Shown: positions 15,686 to 24,961, counted from the first letter of the stretch. The stretch is 64,000 nucleotides of DNA from Deinococcus cellulosilyticus NBRC 106333 = KACC 11606 (GCF_007990775.1 NZ_BJXB01000028.1:1-64000); one strand, 5' to 3'. A program made the numbers and translations. The notes: generated by a model not told the origin, from the letters alone.

Positions 15686-17725
15686 ATGCAAAGCACGCGA
15701 ACCTTGCTCCTCACCCTTGGCCTCTCTGCCGCCCTGTTCAGTTGTGCCACCACCAGTGTCACCCCACCCCCTGGTTTTCCCCTCCCCAGGGCCACCTATG
15801 ACGAACAGTGGCGTCCACAGGTGCACTTCACCCCACAGCGCAACTGGATGAACGACCCCAACGGTCTGGTTTACCTGGATGGGGAGTACCACCTGTTTTA
15901 CCAGCACAACCCTTTTGGCAACACCTGGGGACACATGAGCTGGGGGCATGCGGTCTCAAAAGACCTCGTGCACTGGGAAGAACTCCCGGTGGCCATTCCA
16001 GAAGCTGAGGACATCGCCATTTTTTCAGGTGCTGCAGTGTATGACAAAAACAACACCTCTGGACTGGGCACGGCAGCAAACCCTCCACTGGTGGCGATTT
16101 TCACCGGGTGGAACAAGAGCACGAACAACCAGTCCCAGTACATTGCCTCATCCACCGACAAGGGGCGCACCTGGACCAGGTACGGCACGGCTCCCGTGCT
16201 GGACATTGGCAGCACCGAATCCCGCGATCCCAAGGTGTTCTGGCATGAACCCGGCAAGCAGTGGATCATGGTCTTTGCCAAGGCCAAAGAACACAAAGTG
16301 GCGATCTACGGCTCAAAGGATCTGAAAAACTGGAACCACCTGAGTGACTTCGGTCCTTATGGCAGTGAGGGGGATGTGTGGGAGGTCCCGGACCTGATTC
16401 AACTCCCGGTGGATGGGGACCCCACAAAGAAAAAATGGGTGATGATCGTCAGCGTGAATGGCGGCTCCCTGTATGGTGGGTCAGGCATCCAGTACTTCCC
16501 CGGTGAATTCAATGGCACCACCTTCACCCCTGATCCCCTCCCTGTGGTCTCAGAGCCTACAGGAGTGGTTTTCGCAGATTTTGAGGGTCCCACGTACGGG
16601 GACTGGGTGGCCACTGGTGACGCTTTTGGCACTGGACCTGCACAGGGTGCCCTCCCTGGACAGAGTCCTGTCACGGGATTCAAAGGCAAGGGTCTGGTGA
16701 ACACCTTCCTGAATTTCGACCAGGGCACCGGAACCCTCACCAGTCCAGAATTTTTGATCAACAAGCCCTTCATCACCTTCCTGATGGGCGGTGGAAACCA
16801 TCCTGGTGAAACCGCAATGAACCTCCTGGTGGATGGCAAAGTGGTGCGCAGTGCCACTGGACAGGACTCTGAAGCCCTCAGGGCAAAGTTCTTCGATGTG
16901 GCAGACCTGAAAGGCAAGAAAGCCAAATTGCAGATTCTGGACACCCACACCGGAGGCTGGGGTCACATCAACGTGGACCACATCATGTTCACGGATGCGG
17001 TGGTCAATGAGATGGAATTCAAAACCTTGTGGGCTGATTTTGGCAAGGACTTCTACGCTGGAGTGACTTACGACAACCTGCCGACCGATGAAAAGATCTG
17101 GATTGGCTGGATGAGCAACTGGCAATATGCGGGTGCCCTGCCCACCTACCCCTGGCGGAACGCCCAGTCCATTCCCAGAAAGCTCTCCCTGAAAACCACC
17201 CCGGAAGGCTTGCGTCTGGCCCAGGAACCCATTCAGGCCCTCAAAACCCAACGTGGGGTGAATTTCAGTGCAGGCAACCTGCCGGTTTCCCAGGTCAATG
17301 AACGCCTGAAAGCTGCAGGCGTCAGGGGCAAGACCCTGGAGGTGCTGCTGGAAATCGATGCAAAGGATGCAGAAGCCCTGGGCCTGAAGCTTCACAAATC
17401 CAGCGCTGAACAGACGGTGATCACCTACAACCGGGCAGCAGAGCGCATTTCTGTGGACCGCACGCAGGCAGGGGAGGGGAGTTTCTCAAATGGCTTCCCG
17501 GAAGTGCACGCTGCACCCCTGAAAAACGTGGGCGACACCCTCACCTTGCACGTCATTCTGGACACCTCCTCCATTGAGGTCTTTGCCGAAGATGGGCGGG
17601 TGGTGTTCAGCGATCTGACCCTCTCCAGCCCGAGCAGCGATGGCATTGAGCTTTTCAGCACCGGAGGAGATCCGGTGGTGCGCAAGCTGGAGGTGTTCGA
17701 GCTGAAATCCATCTGGAAGAAGTGA
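15686..17725 (+). CDS. Exported GH32 fructan hydrolase lipoprotein (copy 2)
   Basis: A 679-aa GH32 lipoprotein (lipobox LFSC, Cys20) collinear with copy 1. Catalytic residues are Asp57 in NWMNDPNG, Asp181 in RDP and Glu233 in VWEVPDL. The same inserted module (from FADFEGPTYGDWVATG to WGHINVDHIM) and C-terminal sandwich are present. Many segments are identical to copy 1, so the two arose by duplication; the differences (for example YNPFG versus HNPFG near the active site) may reflect different fructan linkage or chain length. It is not obviously in an operon: it has its own promoter and about 285 nt to the LacI gene. Confidence 0.9.
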   Translation: MQSTRTLLLTLGLSAALFSCATTSVTPPPGFPLPRATYDEQWRPQVHFTPQRNWMNDPNGLVYLDGEYHLFYQHNPFGNTWGHMSWGHAVSKDLVHWEELPVAIPEAEDIAIFSGAAVYDKNNTSGLGTAANPPLVAIFTGWNKSTNNQSQYIASSTDKGRTWTRYGTAPVLDIGSTESRDPKVFWHEPGKQWIMVFAKAKEHKVAIYGSKDLKNWNHLSDFGPYGSEGDVWEVPDLIQLPVDGDPTKKKWVMIVSVNGGSLYGGSGIQYFPGEFNGTTFTPDPLPVVSEPTGVVFADFEGPTYGDWVATGDAFGTGPAQGALPGQSPVTGFKGKGLVNTFLNFDQGTGTLTSPEFLINKPFITFLMGGGNHPGETAMNLLVDGKVVRSATGQDSEALRAKFFDVADLKGKKAKLQILDTHTGGWGHINVDHIMFTDAVVNEMEFKTLWADFGKDFYAGVTYDNLPTDEKIWIGWMSNWQYAGALPTYPWRNAQSIPRKLSLKTTPEGLRLAQEPIQALKTQRGVNFSAGNLPVSQVNERLKAAGVRGKTLEVLLEIDAKDAEALGLKLHKSSAEQTVITYNRAAERISVDRTQAGEGSFSNGFPEVHAAPLKNVGDTLTLHVILDTSSIEVFAEDGRVVFSDLTLSSPSSDGIELFSTGGDPVVRKLEVFELKSIWKK

Positions 17726-17874
17726 GCATGAACCTCTGGGCCTTTCCCTGCAAACTGCTGGTTTGTGGGGATTTTGTGTCCAGAGGCAAACCTCAGGGTC
17801 AGATGTTGGAAGGAGTGGGTCGTGAATGGGAGGTCCTGCAAAACCAGCGTCTGGCATCAAGGTTTCATGCATTG

Positions 17875-17890
17875 ATGCAAAAAATTGCAT
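17875..17890. promoter_or_regulatory. Operator copy 3: ATGCAA-N4-TTGCAT
   Basis: ATGCAA AAAA TTGCAT, identical to copy 2, 62 nt upstream of the LacI -35 box. A further TTGCAT half (17962-17967) falls between the -35 and -10 elements, as expected for autorepression. Confidence 0.6.
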
Positions 17891-17952
17891 AAATTATACT
17901 CAGATTAAAAAGAAAAAGTCAGTCCAGAACGGTAAAAAGCCTCATGAAAGTC

Positions 17953-17981
17953 TTGACATGTTTTGCATAACTCGGTATGAT
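17953..17981 (+). promoter_or_regulatory. Promoter of the LacI/CUT1/GH32 operon
   Basis: TTGACA (17953-17958), 17-bp spacer containing TTGCAT, TATGAT (17976-17981): a near-consensus housekeeping promoter 30 nt before the LacI start. Confidence 0.7.
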
Positions 17982-18010
17982 GAAACCACTTCAAAAGGAG
18001 CAAAGCATCC

Positions 18011-19024
18011 ATGACCAAGCGGGCCACCCTGGCTGACATCGCCAGAAAAGTGGGGGTCTCAGAGTCCACGGTCTCCAGAGCCCTTGCCGGAAGCGATCTC
18101 ATCTCAGACGACACCAAAATCAGAATTTCCCGGGTGGCAGAACAGCTGGGATACCAGTTGCCCGCACTGGCCAGGGCGATCAGAGGGTCCAGGACCCAGG
18201 TGGTCCTTCACCTCACCGAAAGCCCCACGCTGGACTTTCATGCAAGACTTGCACAGGGCCTGCATGAGGCCTCCCTGCGAAACAACCACCTGCTCGTTAC
18301 CCACCAGTCGTTTCTGGACCACTTCACCGAAGAGCAGTACCTGCAGATCCTTGCCCCTCTGGCCCCTGCTGGTGTGGTGGTGACCCCCACTTCCAGCAAC
18401 CTGCCCCTGCTTCGTGCCATCGCTGAAAAGTACCCCCTGATCACCCTGGACCGGGATGTGGAAGTGGGCCTGCATGCGGTCCTGCTCGACAACAAGCAGG
18501 CCATGCGGCAGGGCATCGAACACCTCGTGGAACTCGGACACACCCGCATTGCCCTGCTGGTCGGCAAGGACCCCATGACCGTGGGTTTTGAGCGCCGCCA
18601 GGGCTACCTGGATTCCCTGCGTGCCCTGCATGTGCCCATTGACCCCTCCCTGATGGTGCGTGAAGACTTCACCGAGGCCGGAGGATACCGCGCTGCCAGA
18701 GACCTGCTGGACCACCGAACGGAACACCACTTCACCGCCATGATGGCCACCAACGGAGACATGACCATCGGCATGCTGCGGGCCATCCGGGACGTGGGCC
18801 TGAAAGTCCCCCAGGACCTCTCGGTGATCGGGTTTGACGATTCCCGCTACCACACCCTGATGGACCCGCCCCTCACGGTGATCACCCAGCCAGCATTCGA
18901 GATGGGGGAGTACGCGGCAAACCTGCTCTTTGAGCACCTGGAGCACCCCACCGAGACCTCCTCACGGGTGAGGCGCATGCCTGCTTCATTGCTTCTTCGC
19001 CGCTCCACCACTTTCCTCAGATAA
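18011..19024 (+). CDS. LacI-family regulator of the fructan genes
   Basis: A 337-aa LacI repressor: HTH ATLADIARKVGVSESTVSRAL (about residues 5-25), hinge near YQLPALARAIRG, and a ligand domain ending in the family motif VIGFDDSRYHTLMDPPLTVITQPAFEMGEYA. AAAAGGAG precedes ATG 18011. It heads a run with a CUT1 binding protein, two permeases and a cytoplasmic GH32. The three ATGCAA-N4-TTGCAT sites upstream of both exported GH32 genes and of itself make it the likely regulator of the whole fructan set; the inducer would be a fructo-oligosaccharide, sucrose or fructose. Confidence 0.9.
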   Translation: MTKRATLADIARKVGVSESTVSRALAGSDLISDDTKIRISRVAEQLGYQLPALARAIRGSRTQVVLHLTESPTLDFHARLAQGLHEASLRNNHLLVTHQSFLDHFTEEQYLQILAPLAPAGVVVTPTSSNLPLLRAIAEKYPLITLDRDVEVGLHAVLLDNKQAMRQGIEHLVELGHTRIALLVGKDPMTVGFERRQGYLDSLRALHVPIDPSLMVREDFTEAGGYRAARDLLDHRTEHHFTAMMATNGDMTIGMLRAIRDVGLKVPQDLSVIGFDDSRYHTLMDPPLTVITQPAFEMGEYAANLLFEHLEHPTETSSRVRRMPASLLLRRSTTFLR

Positions 19025-19122
19025 TCCTGCCCCATGTTTTCACCCCTGATCGAGAAAGATCAGGAGGCTTCACACACCCGAAAACCCCCTGAATTCAGCC
19101 CTCACGTTCAAAGGAGAGAGAC

Positions 19123-20373
19123 ATGAACAAGAAGATCCTGACCGCCCTGCTCGTTTTGACTGTACCCGTAAGCGCTTACGCAGATCCGATCACCATCAAC
19201 ATGTGGCGACATGAAACCGGTGACGATGAAGTGAACGCCAACCGGGCCGCCATTGAGCGGTTCAACAAAAGCCAGGACAGGTACCGGGTGGTGTACGAGA
19301 GCCTGCCCAAAGGCTCCTACACCCAGGCGATCACTGCAGCCGCCCTCGCAGGCACCCTGCCCTGCATCTTTGACATGGACCAGCCCACCGTGCCCAACTT
19401 CGCATGGTCAGGCTACATCCGGCCCCTGGACACCCACCTGGACGCAAAACTGCGGAAAACCATCAATGCAGGGGGGAAAGGCGAATTCAAAGGGAAACTC
19501 TACTCGGTCGGGCAATTCGATGTGGCCCTCGGGATTTTCGCCCGCAAATCTGCACTGACCAGAGCAGGCATTCGCATCCCCACGGTCAGCAAGCCCTGGA
19601 CCCTGGAAGAATTCAACGGTGTGCTCGCCACCCTCAAGGCTTCAGGGGACTGGGAGTACCCCATCGAGATTCACAACGGTTACGATGGCGAATGGTGGAC
19701 TTACGCCTTCAGCCCCTGGTTGCAATCCTTTGGAGGCGACCTCCTGAACCCGAAAGACCTCACCCAGGCCGATGGTTACCTGAATGGTCCTGCCGCCGTC
19801 AAATTCGGGCAGTGGTTCCAGGGCCTGTTCACGAAAGGGTACGCCAACAAGAAACCCGCAGACGATCAGGCTTTCCTGCTCGGACGGGTGCCCCTCGATT
19901 ACACCGGAAGCTGGGCGTATGGCGATTTCTCGAAAAAGTGGGGCAGTGACCTGCTGGTGCTCCCCCCACCGAACTTCGGCAAGGGACCGAAAATCGGGGC
20001 GGCCTCCTGGCAGTGGGGGATTTCGAGCAGTTGCAAGAACCCTGAAGGGGCTGCAGCCTACATCAACTTCATGATGTCCCCGAAAGAAGTCGCCACCATG
20101 AGCGACAAAACCAGCCTGATTCCCACCACCACCGGGGCTGCCCCCCTCACCAGGGATTACCACAGCAAGGGCAAAGCCCGCTTCTATTACGAGTTCAGCA
20201 AACGCTTTGCGGTCAGCCGCCCACCCACCCCTGGTTATCCCTTCGTGACCAGCACCTTCGAGAAGACGCTGCGGGCCATCGTGCAGGGCGCGAACGTGCA
20301 GGACACCCTCGATGATGCCGTGGACCTGATCGAACGCAACATCAAAGACAACAAAGGGTACGGCCTGAAGTGA
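19123..20373 (+). CDS. CUT1 oligosaccharide-binding protein
   Basis: A 416-aa extracellular solute-binding protein (family 1, MalE-like) with a Sec signal peptide ending VSAYA, about residue 21. ITINMWRHETGDDEVN, FDMDQPTVPNFA and GSWAYGDF are typical of the group. AAAGGAGAG precedes ATG 19123. It lies between the LacI gene and two permeases and should capture the short fructo-oligosaccharides or sucrose released by the exported GH32 enzymes. The codons for VSAY carry a 14-bp palindrome at 19167 that looks like a LacI-type operator. Confidence 0.9.
   Translation: MNKKILTALLVLTVPVSAYADPITINMWRHETGDDEVNANRAAIERFNKSQDRYRVVYESLPKGSYTQAITAAALAGTLPCIFDMDQPTVPNFAWSGYIRPLDTHLDAKLRKTINAGGKGEFKGKLYSVGQFDVALGIFARKSALTRAGIRIPTVSKPWTLEEFNGVLATLKASGDWEYPIEIHNGYDGEWWTYAFSPWLQSFGGDLLNPKDLTQADGYLNGPAAVKFGQWFQGLFTKGYANKKPADDQAFLLGRVPLDYTGSWAYGDFSKKWGSDLLVLPPPNFGKGPKIGAASWQWGISSSCKNPEGAAAYINFMMSPKEVATMSDKTSLIPTTTGAAPLTRDYHSKGKARFYYEFSKRFAVSRPPTPGYPFVTSTFEKTLRAIVQGANVQDTLDDAVDLIERNIKDNKGYGLK
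19167..19180. promoter_or_regulatory. Intragenic LacI-type palindrome
   Basis: CGTAAGCGCTTACG is a perfect 14-bp palindrome with a central CG, about 45 nt inside the binding-protein gene. It differs from the ATGCAA-type operators, so it would suit a different regulator, for example a CcpA-like or the 6147 LacI protein. Confidence 0.4.
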
Positions 20374-20490
20374 ACGTCCGGTCCGGGCCAGAGGCGAGCC
20401 TCCTGACCCGTGAATCCAGGCCATGAAAGGTCAGATCGATCAATCAGGGCGGGTGAGGGCACACCTCACCCTGCCCATCCAGGAGGGAAC

Positions 20491-21609
20491 ATGTCCAACC
20501 CCACTTTTGAGAGGCGCACTCTGGGCCGCCCCGCACAACACAAGAACGAACAGCAGGACCTGAAGAGCGCCGTGTGGATGACCCTCCCGGCCTTTCTGGG
20601 CCTGCTGTTTTTCATCGTGCTGCCCTTTTTGCTGGCGGTGGTGTTCAGTTTTTCCAACCAGCGCCTGATGTCCCCCAACCCCACCGAATTTGTCGGTCTG
20701 CGCAACTATGACCGCCTGCTCAGCGTTCGGATGATCCCCATTCCTGCCGAAAAAGACAGTGCAGGACAAATCATGCTGGATGAGAACGGCCAGCCAACTT
20801 ACCCCAGAACCCGCACCATCCTCCGAGCAAAACCCGCCTTGGAGGAATTCAAGGAACTGCAGACCTTCAACCTGTTCGGGGGTCGGTATGCGCTGATCGC
20901 CAAGGACGCCCTCTTCTGGATGGGGATGCTCAACATCCTCAAGTTCACCCTGATGGTGGTCCCCCTGCAGTGCGGTGTTGCCCTGCTGCTGGCCGTGCTG
21001 ATCAACCAGAAACTGCCCGGCATGACCTTCTTTCGCACCGTCTTTTTCAGTCCGGTGGTCACCTCCATGGTGGTGATCTCCATTGTGTGGACGTTCCTGT
21101 ACGACCGTCAGGTGGGGCTCATCAACCAGATCCTCTCCACCGTCACCTTTGGGCACTTCACCCCCATCGACTGGCTCGGAGACCCTCAGGTGGCCCTGCT
21201 CTCCATCGTGATCATGTCCGCATGGCAGGGGATGGGATTTCAGATGGTGATCTTCCTGGCGGGACTGCAAAGCATCTCCGAGGAACTCTATGAAGCGGCG
21301 GAACTCGACGGAGCAAGCACCCTGCAGAAGTTTCTCTTCATCACCTGGCCTGGGCTCAGGAACACCACCCGTTTCGTGCTGACCACCACCACCATCGGAG
21401 CCCTCGGACTCTTCACCCAGGTGGACGTGATGACCCAGGGGGGACCCAACAACTCCACCCTCACGGTGATGATGCACGCGGTGCGCTCCGGGTACCAGGA
21501 GCAGGACATCGCCTACGGTTCAACCATTTCGGTGGTGCTGTTCGTGATGGTGCTCGGGATTGCCCTGGTCCAGCGCCGCCTCAGCATGGGAGGACAGAAA
21601 TGGGCCTGA
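20491..21609 (+). CDS. CUT1 sugar ABC permease (MalF type)
   Basis: A 372-aa inner-membrane permease with six or more helices and the cytoplasmic EAA loop (EAAELDGASTLQKFLFITWPGL), which docks the ATPase. An extended hydrophilic loop between the first two helices (about residues 65-140) is longer than in most relatives. ATG 20491 follows AGGAGG; an earlier in-frame ATG at 20410 has no such site. It overlaps the next permease by 10 nt. No ATPase gene of MalK/MsmK type is in the operon, so a shared ATPase encoded elsewhere is expected. Confidence 0.88.
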   Translation: MSNPTFERRTLGRPAQHKNEQQDLKSAVWMTLPAFLGLLFFIVLPFLLAVVFSFSNQRLMSPNPTEFVGLRNYDRLLSVRMIPIPAEKDSAGQIMLDENGQPTYPRTRTILRAKPALEEFKELQTFNLFGGRYALIAKDALFWMGMLNILKFTLMVVPLQCGVALLLAVLINQKLPGMTFFRTVFFSPVVTSMVVISIVWTFLYDRQVGLINQILSTVTFGHFTPIDWLGDPQVALLSIVIMSAWQGMGFQMVIFLAGLQSISEELYEAAELDGASTLQKFLFITWPGLRNTTRFVLTTTTIGALGLFTQVDVMTQGGPNNSTLTVMMHAVRSGYQEQDIAYGSTISVVLFVMVLGIALVQRRLSMGGQKWA

Positions 21610-22514
21610 CCGCCAGCACCACAAACCACACCTCCAGAAAGACCAGCAAGACAGTGGGCGCACTCCTGACCTACCTTGTGCTGCTGTTCTTCTCTTTCCT
21701 GTTTGTTTTTCCGGTGCTCTTCATGGTGGTGTCCAGCTTCAAGGACACCCCGGGCATCTTCTCGGACCTTCGCTCCCTGAGGGCTTTTCTGCCCGTCGGG
21801 AACGTGAGCCTGGAGAACTTCCAGTACATTTTCGAGCGGGGCAACATCCTGCTGTACTTCAAGAACTCCTTGATCGTCTCGGGGGTCACGGTGGTGCTGT
21901 CCGTGCTGGTCAACAGCATGGCCGCCTTCGCACTCGCCCGGTTGCGCTGGAAGGGGAGAGGGGTGCTGCTGGGCTTCGTGATCTCCCTGATGATCGTTCC
22001 CTTCGAGGCCATCGCCATTCCGCTGCTTTTGCTGGTCAGCAAATTTCCAGCCTTGCAGATCGGTCCGGACGGCATCCACCTCACTGGAACCTGGCTGAAC
22101 TCCTACACCGTGCAGATCGTGCCCTTCATTGGCAGTGCCTTCAACATCTTCCTGTTCTACCAGTTCTTCCTGGACATCCCCCGTGAACTGGACGAGGCTG
22201 CCTCCATCGATGGGGCCACACCCTGGCAGATCTACTGGAAGATCGTGATGCCCATTGCCCGCCCGGTGATCGCCACCTGCGCCATTCTGGGGTTCCTGGG
22301 GATGTGGAACCAGTACCTGTGGCCGATCATGACCGTGCAGGGGGCCAGTGCCCGGCCTCTGCAGCCCGGCATTCAGGAGTTCTTCGGACGCACCACCCAG
22401 TGGGGACAGGTGCTGGCCTACACCTCACTCATCACCCTGCCGATGTTGCTGGTCTTCCTCACCTTCCAGAAATGGTTCGTGAAGAGCGTGGCCACCAACG
22501 GACTGAAAGGATAA
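21600..22514 (+). CDS. CUT1 sugar ABC permease (MalG type)
   Basis: A 304-aa membrane protein with six predicted helices and the EAA motif EAASIDGATPWQIYWKIVMPIARP. It overlaps the preceding permease by 10 nt and ends 3 nt before the cytoplasmic GH32 start, so it belongs to the same transcript. With the 20491 product it would form the channel for the sugar captured by the 19123 protein. Confidence 0.9.
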   Translation: MGLTASTTNHTSRKTSKTVGALLTYLVLLFFSFLFVFPVLFMVVSSFKDTPGIFSDLRSLRAFLPVGNVSLENFQYIFERGNILLYFKNSLIVSGVTVVLSVLVNSMAAFALARLRWKGRGVLLGFVISLMIVPFEAIAIPLLLLVSKFPALQIGPDGIHLTGTWLNSYTVQIVPFIGSAFNIFLFYQFFLDIPRELDEAASIDGATPWQIYWKIVMPIARPVIATCAILGFLGMWNQYLWPIMTVQGASARPLQPGIQEFFGRTTQWGQVLAYTSLITLPMLLVFLTFQKWFVKSVATNGLKG

Positions 22515-22517
22515 CCC

Positions 22518-23948
22518 GTGACCCAGTCTGCTTTCACCCCTGAGGACACCTTCAAGATCCGGTCCCGTTTCCGGGGGGACCGCTTCCGGCCCCACTACCA
22601 CTTCATGCCCCCACACAACTGGATGAACGACCCCAACGGCGTTGCTTTCGTGAACGGTGAATACCACGTGTTCTACCAGCACAACCCCATGGAACCCACC
22701 TGGGGCAACATGAGCTGGGGCCACGCCCGCAGCCGGGACTTGCTGCACTGGGAAGACCTGCCGCACGCCCTGCTCCCCACCCCAGGCAGTGCTGACGAGG
22801 ACGGCTGTTTCTCGGGTACCCTCTTCAGCGAACAGGGAACACACACCCTGTATTACACCGGATACCACTTTGACCGCCAGACCCAGTGCAGCGCCAGCAG
22901 CACCGACATGGTGCACTTCGAGAAACACCCCTCAAACCCCATCATCTCCCACGCCCCGGAGGGGGTTGGACCCAATGACTTCCGTGACCCGTGGGTGTTC
23001 GAGCACCAGGGGCTCATTTACATGCTGGTCGGGGCTTCCATTGATTCGGAACTCGGGGCGGCCCTGCTGTACGCCAGACAGCCGGACCAGAGCTGGCTGC
23101 ACCTCGGAGAACTTTTTCGTGCCCCCAACCGCAAATACGGCTCGATGTGGGAGTGCCCGAACTTCTTCAGGATCGGCGACAAATGGGTGCTGATCGTGTC
23201 CATCTGGCCCAAGCTGAAGGTGCACTGTTTTGTGGGGACCTTCCAGGATGGCCGCTTCCACCCGGAGTGGGACGATGACCTGGATGCAGATGCCAGCAGT
23301 TACGCCCACCTCAGCTGCAAAGACGACCGGGGTCGCTACATCAACTGGGGCTGGATTGATGAGCAACGGGACCGGGACCTGATGCAGGCCGCCGGATGGG
23401 CTGGAGTGCTCAGCCTCCCACGGGTGCTCAACCTGGATGAACACGGTCACCTGAGCCTTGAACCTGCACCAGAATTGCAAAAGCTCAGGCAAAACCTGCG
23501 CATGGATGCTGGAACCCTTGCCCCTGCCGCACACACAGAACGGCCTGCTTTCAAGGCCACCCACTCCGAAATCCAGGCCCGATTCGAACTGCGCGACCAG
23601 AAACCAGTGGGCCTGTGCCTGCTGACCGCACCGGATGGCAGCGAAGAGACCCGCCTGACCTACGACCCGCTGGCCCGCAAGTTGCTGCTGGACCGCTCAA
23701 AATGCTCCCTGAACCCCAAGACCTCCCGGCAAAACCAGTCGGTGCCCCTCTACCTGAAACCCGGTGAAACGCTGGATTTGCGGGTCTTCATTGATGGCAG
23801 TGTGGTGGAGGTGTACGCGAATGGCCGCGTTTGCCTCACCAGTCGCATTTATCCCACCCTGGAATCCAGCGTGTACAGCAAGGTTCATGCCCAGGGGGAA
23901 ACCACCTATGAGCTGCAGGTGTGGGACATGCACAGCATCTGGGAGTGA
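22518..23948 (+). CDS. Cytoplasmic GH32 beta-fructosidase
   Basis: A 476-aa GH32 enzyme without a signal peptide, so it acts on imported oligosaccharides. Catalytic residues are nucleophile Asp38 in NWMNDPNG, Asp157 in RDP and acid/base Glu212 in WECPNF. It lacks the module inserted in the two exported copies and has the shorter form of invertase/sucrose-6-phosphate hydrolase relatives; the neighbouring ABC (not PTS) transporter argues for unphosphorylated sucrose or fructo-oligosaccharide. The start is GTG 22518, 3 nt after the permease stop. It ends the operon and converges with the YdeI-like gene 13 nt away. Confidence 0.9.
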   Translation: MTQSAFTPEDTFKIRSRFRGDRFRPHYHFMPPHNWMNDPNGVAFVNGEYHVFYQHNPMEPTWGNMSWGHARSRDLLHWEDLPHALLPTPGSADEDGCFSGTLFSEQGTHTLYYTGYHFDRQTQCSASSTDMVHFEKHPSNPIISHAPEGVGPNDFRDPWVFEHQGLIYMLVGASIDSELGAALLYARQPDQSWLHLGELFRAPNRKYGSMWECPNFFRIGDKWVLIVSIWPKLKVHCFVGTFQDGRFHPEWDDDLDADASSYAHLSCKDDRGRYINWGWIDEQRDRDLMQAAGWAGVLSLPRVLNLDEHGHLSLEPAPELQKLRQNLRMDAGTLAPAAHTERPAFKATHSEIQARFELRDQKPVGLCLLTAPDGSEETRLTYDPLARKLLLDRSKCSLNPKTSRQNQSVPLYLKPGETLDLRVFIDGSVVEVYANGRVCLTSRIYPTLESSVYSKVHAQGETTYELQVWDMHSIWE

Positions 23949-23961
23949 ACGCCTCACGCCC

Positions 23962-24522
23962 TCACAGCAGTTTCTTTCCCTCTGCCAGTCGCGCAAGGAT
24001 CTCATCCATGCGCTTCTGGCGGGTTTCAGGTTTGCGGGCCGTTTGCAGGCGGTGGTAGATGGCAAACAGGTTGCTGCGGTTCAGGGTTTCATAGGTCTGC
24101 TGCGCCTGAGGGTTTTTTGCGAGCGCATGGAGAAAATCCTCCGGGATCTCCATCTGTGCGGGTCCAGCATACGCCTGCGCCCAGCGGCCATCCTGACGGG
24201 CGGCCTCCACATGCACCAGACCGGAAGGCTGCATTTTTCCTTCTGCAATCAGGCGCTCTGCAATCTCACAGTTGCGCCGGGACCAGTTGGATTTCGGTCT
24301 GCGTGGCGTGATGCGCTGCAGAAAGGACACCTCATCCAGCGATTTGCGCTGCCCGTCAATCCAGCCCCAGGCGAGGACCACTTCCACCACATCCTCCCAG
24401 GTGACACTCGGGATGCCCGTGCCTTTCCTGTGCATTTTCACCCACAGTTCCGTGTGGGTGTCATGGTTTTGACTGAGCCAGTGATCGAGCAGTTCAGGGG
24501 TTTCAAATGAAAGTGGGGTCAT
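23962..24522 (-). CDS. YdeI/OmpD-associated family protein
   Basis: A 186-aa soluble protein of the YdeI/OmpD-associated family. Recognisable segments are ELWVKMHRKGTGIPSVTWEDVVEVVLAWGWIDGQ, ITPRRPKSNWSRRNCEIAERL and the C-terminal AIYHRLQTARKPETRQKRMDEIL. The molecular function is not settled; some relatives affect resistance to cationic peptides. ATG 24522 follows AGGA; a longer frame to 24615 adds a non-conserved leader. It is a single gene. Confidence 0.82.
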   Translation of the reverse strand: MTPLSFETPELLDHWLSQNHDTHTELWVKMHRKGTGIPSVTWEDVVEVVLAWGWIDGQRKSLDEVSFLQRITPRRPKSNWSRRNCEIAERLIAEGKMQPSGLVHVEAARQDGRWAQAYAGPAQMEIPEDFLHALAKNPQAQQTYETLNRSNLFAIYHRLQTARKPETRQKRMDEILARLAEGKKLL

Positions 24523-24661
24523 GTTCAGGTGTCCTGTGATGGTGTGAAATGGGGGCTCAACAAGCCGTGACAACACAATGAAGGGGAGATCCCTTCCCCA
24601 ATCCTTCACTGACATGATCGTGCATTTGATGTGCTTTTTCCACAGGGGACCGAGAACGACA

Positions 24662-24961
24662 TCACCAGATCGTGTTTTGCGTTCGCCCAGTGGCCTGCTC
24701 GATGGTTTCCCTCAGGCGGCCCATCAAGAGGGCCCGCAGGGTGATGCGTTCCTGATGCAGGAGTTTCCCCAGTTTTTCTTCCACCTGCACTTCAAACCGG
24801 TCCATCTGGGGCAGCAGCTCAAGGTAGAGTTGCATGTGAACCTGCTCGGTGCCCTGCCTGTTCAACATACCTGCAGGGACATGTGGCTGCACCTGAAAGA
24901 GCTGCACCTGCATGTGTAAAAAAGACAGTCGCTCAGGGGTGATGCTGCGTCCCCGTCCCAT
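24662..24961 (-). CDS. Small protein coupled to a HigA-like gene
   Basis: A 99-aa protein with no recognised family. Its start ATG shares a base with the stop of the HigA-like gene (TGATG), so translation is coupled. The sequence is predicted mostly helical with amphipathic stretches (LYLELLPQMDRFEVQVEEKLGKLLHQ and RLRETIEQATG). It does not look like HigB/RelE toxins, which are usually encoded before the HigA gene. It may be a partner of the DNA-binding protein or a toxin of another kind; this is inference. Confidence 0.6.
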   Translation of the reverse strand: MGRGRSITPERLSFLHMQVQLFQVQPHVPAGMLNRQGTEQVHMQLYLELLPQMDRFEVQVEEKLGKLLHQERITLRALLMGRLRETIEQATGRTQNTIW

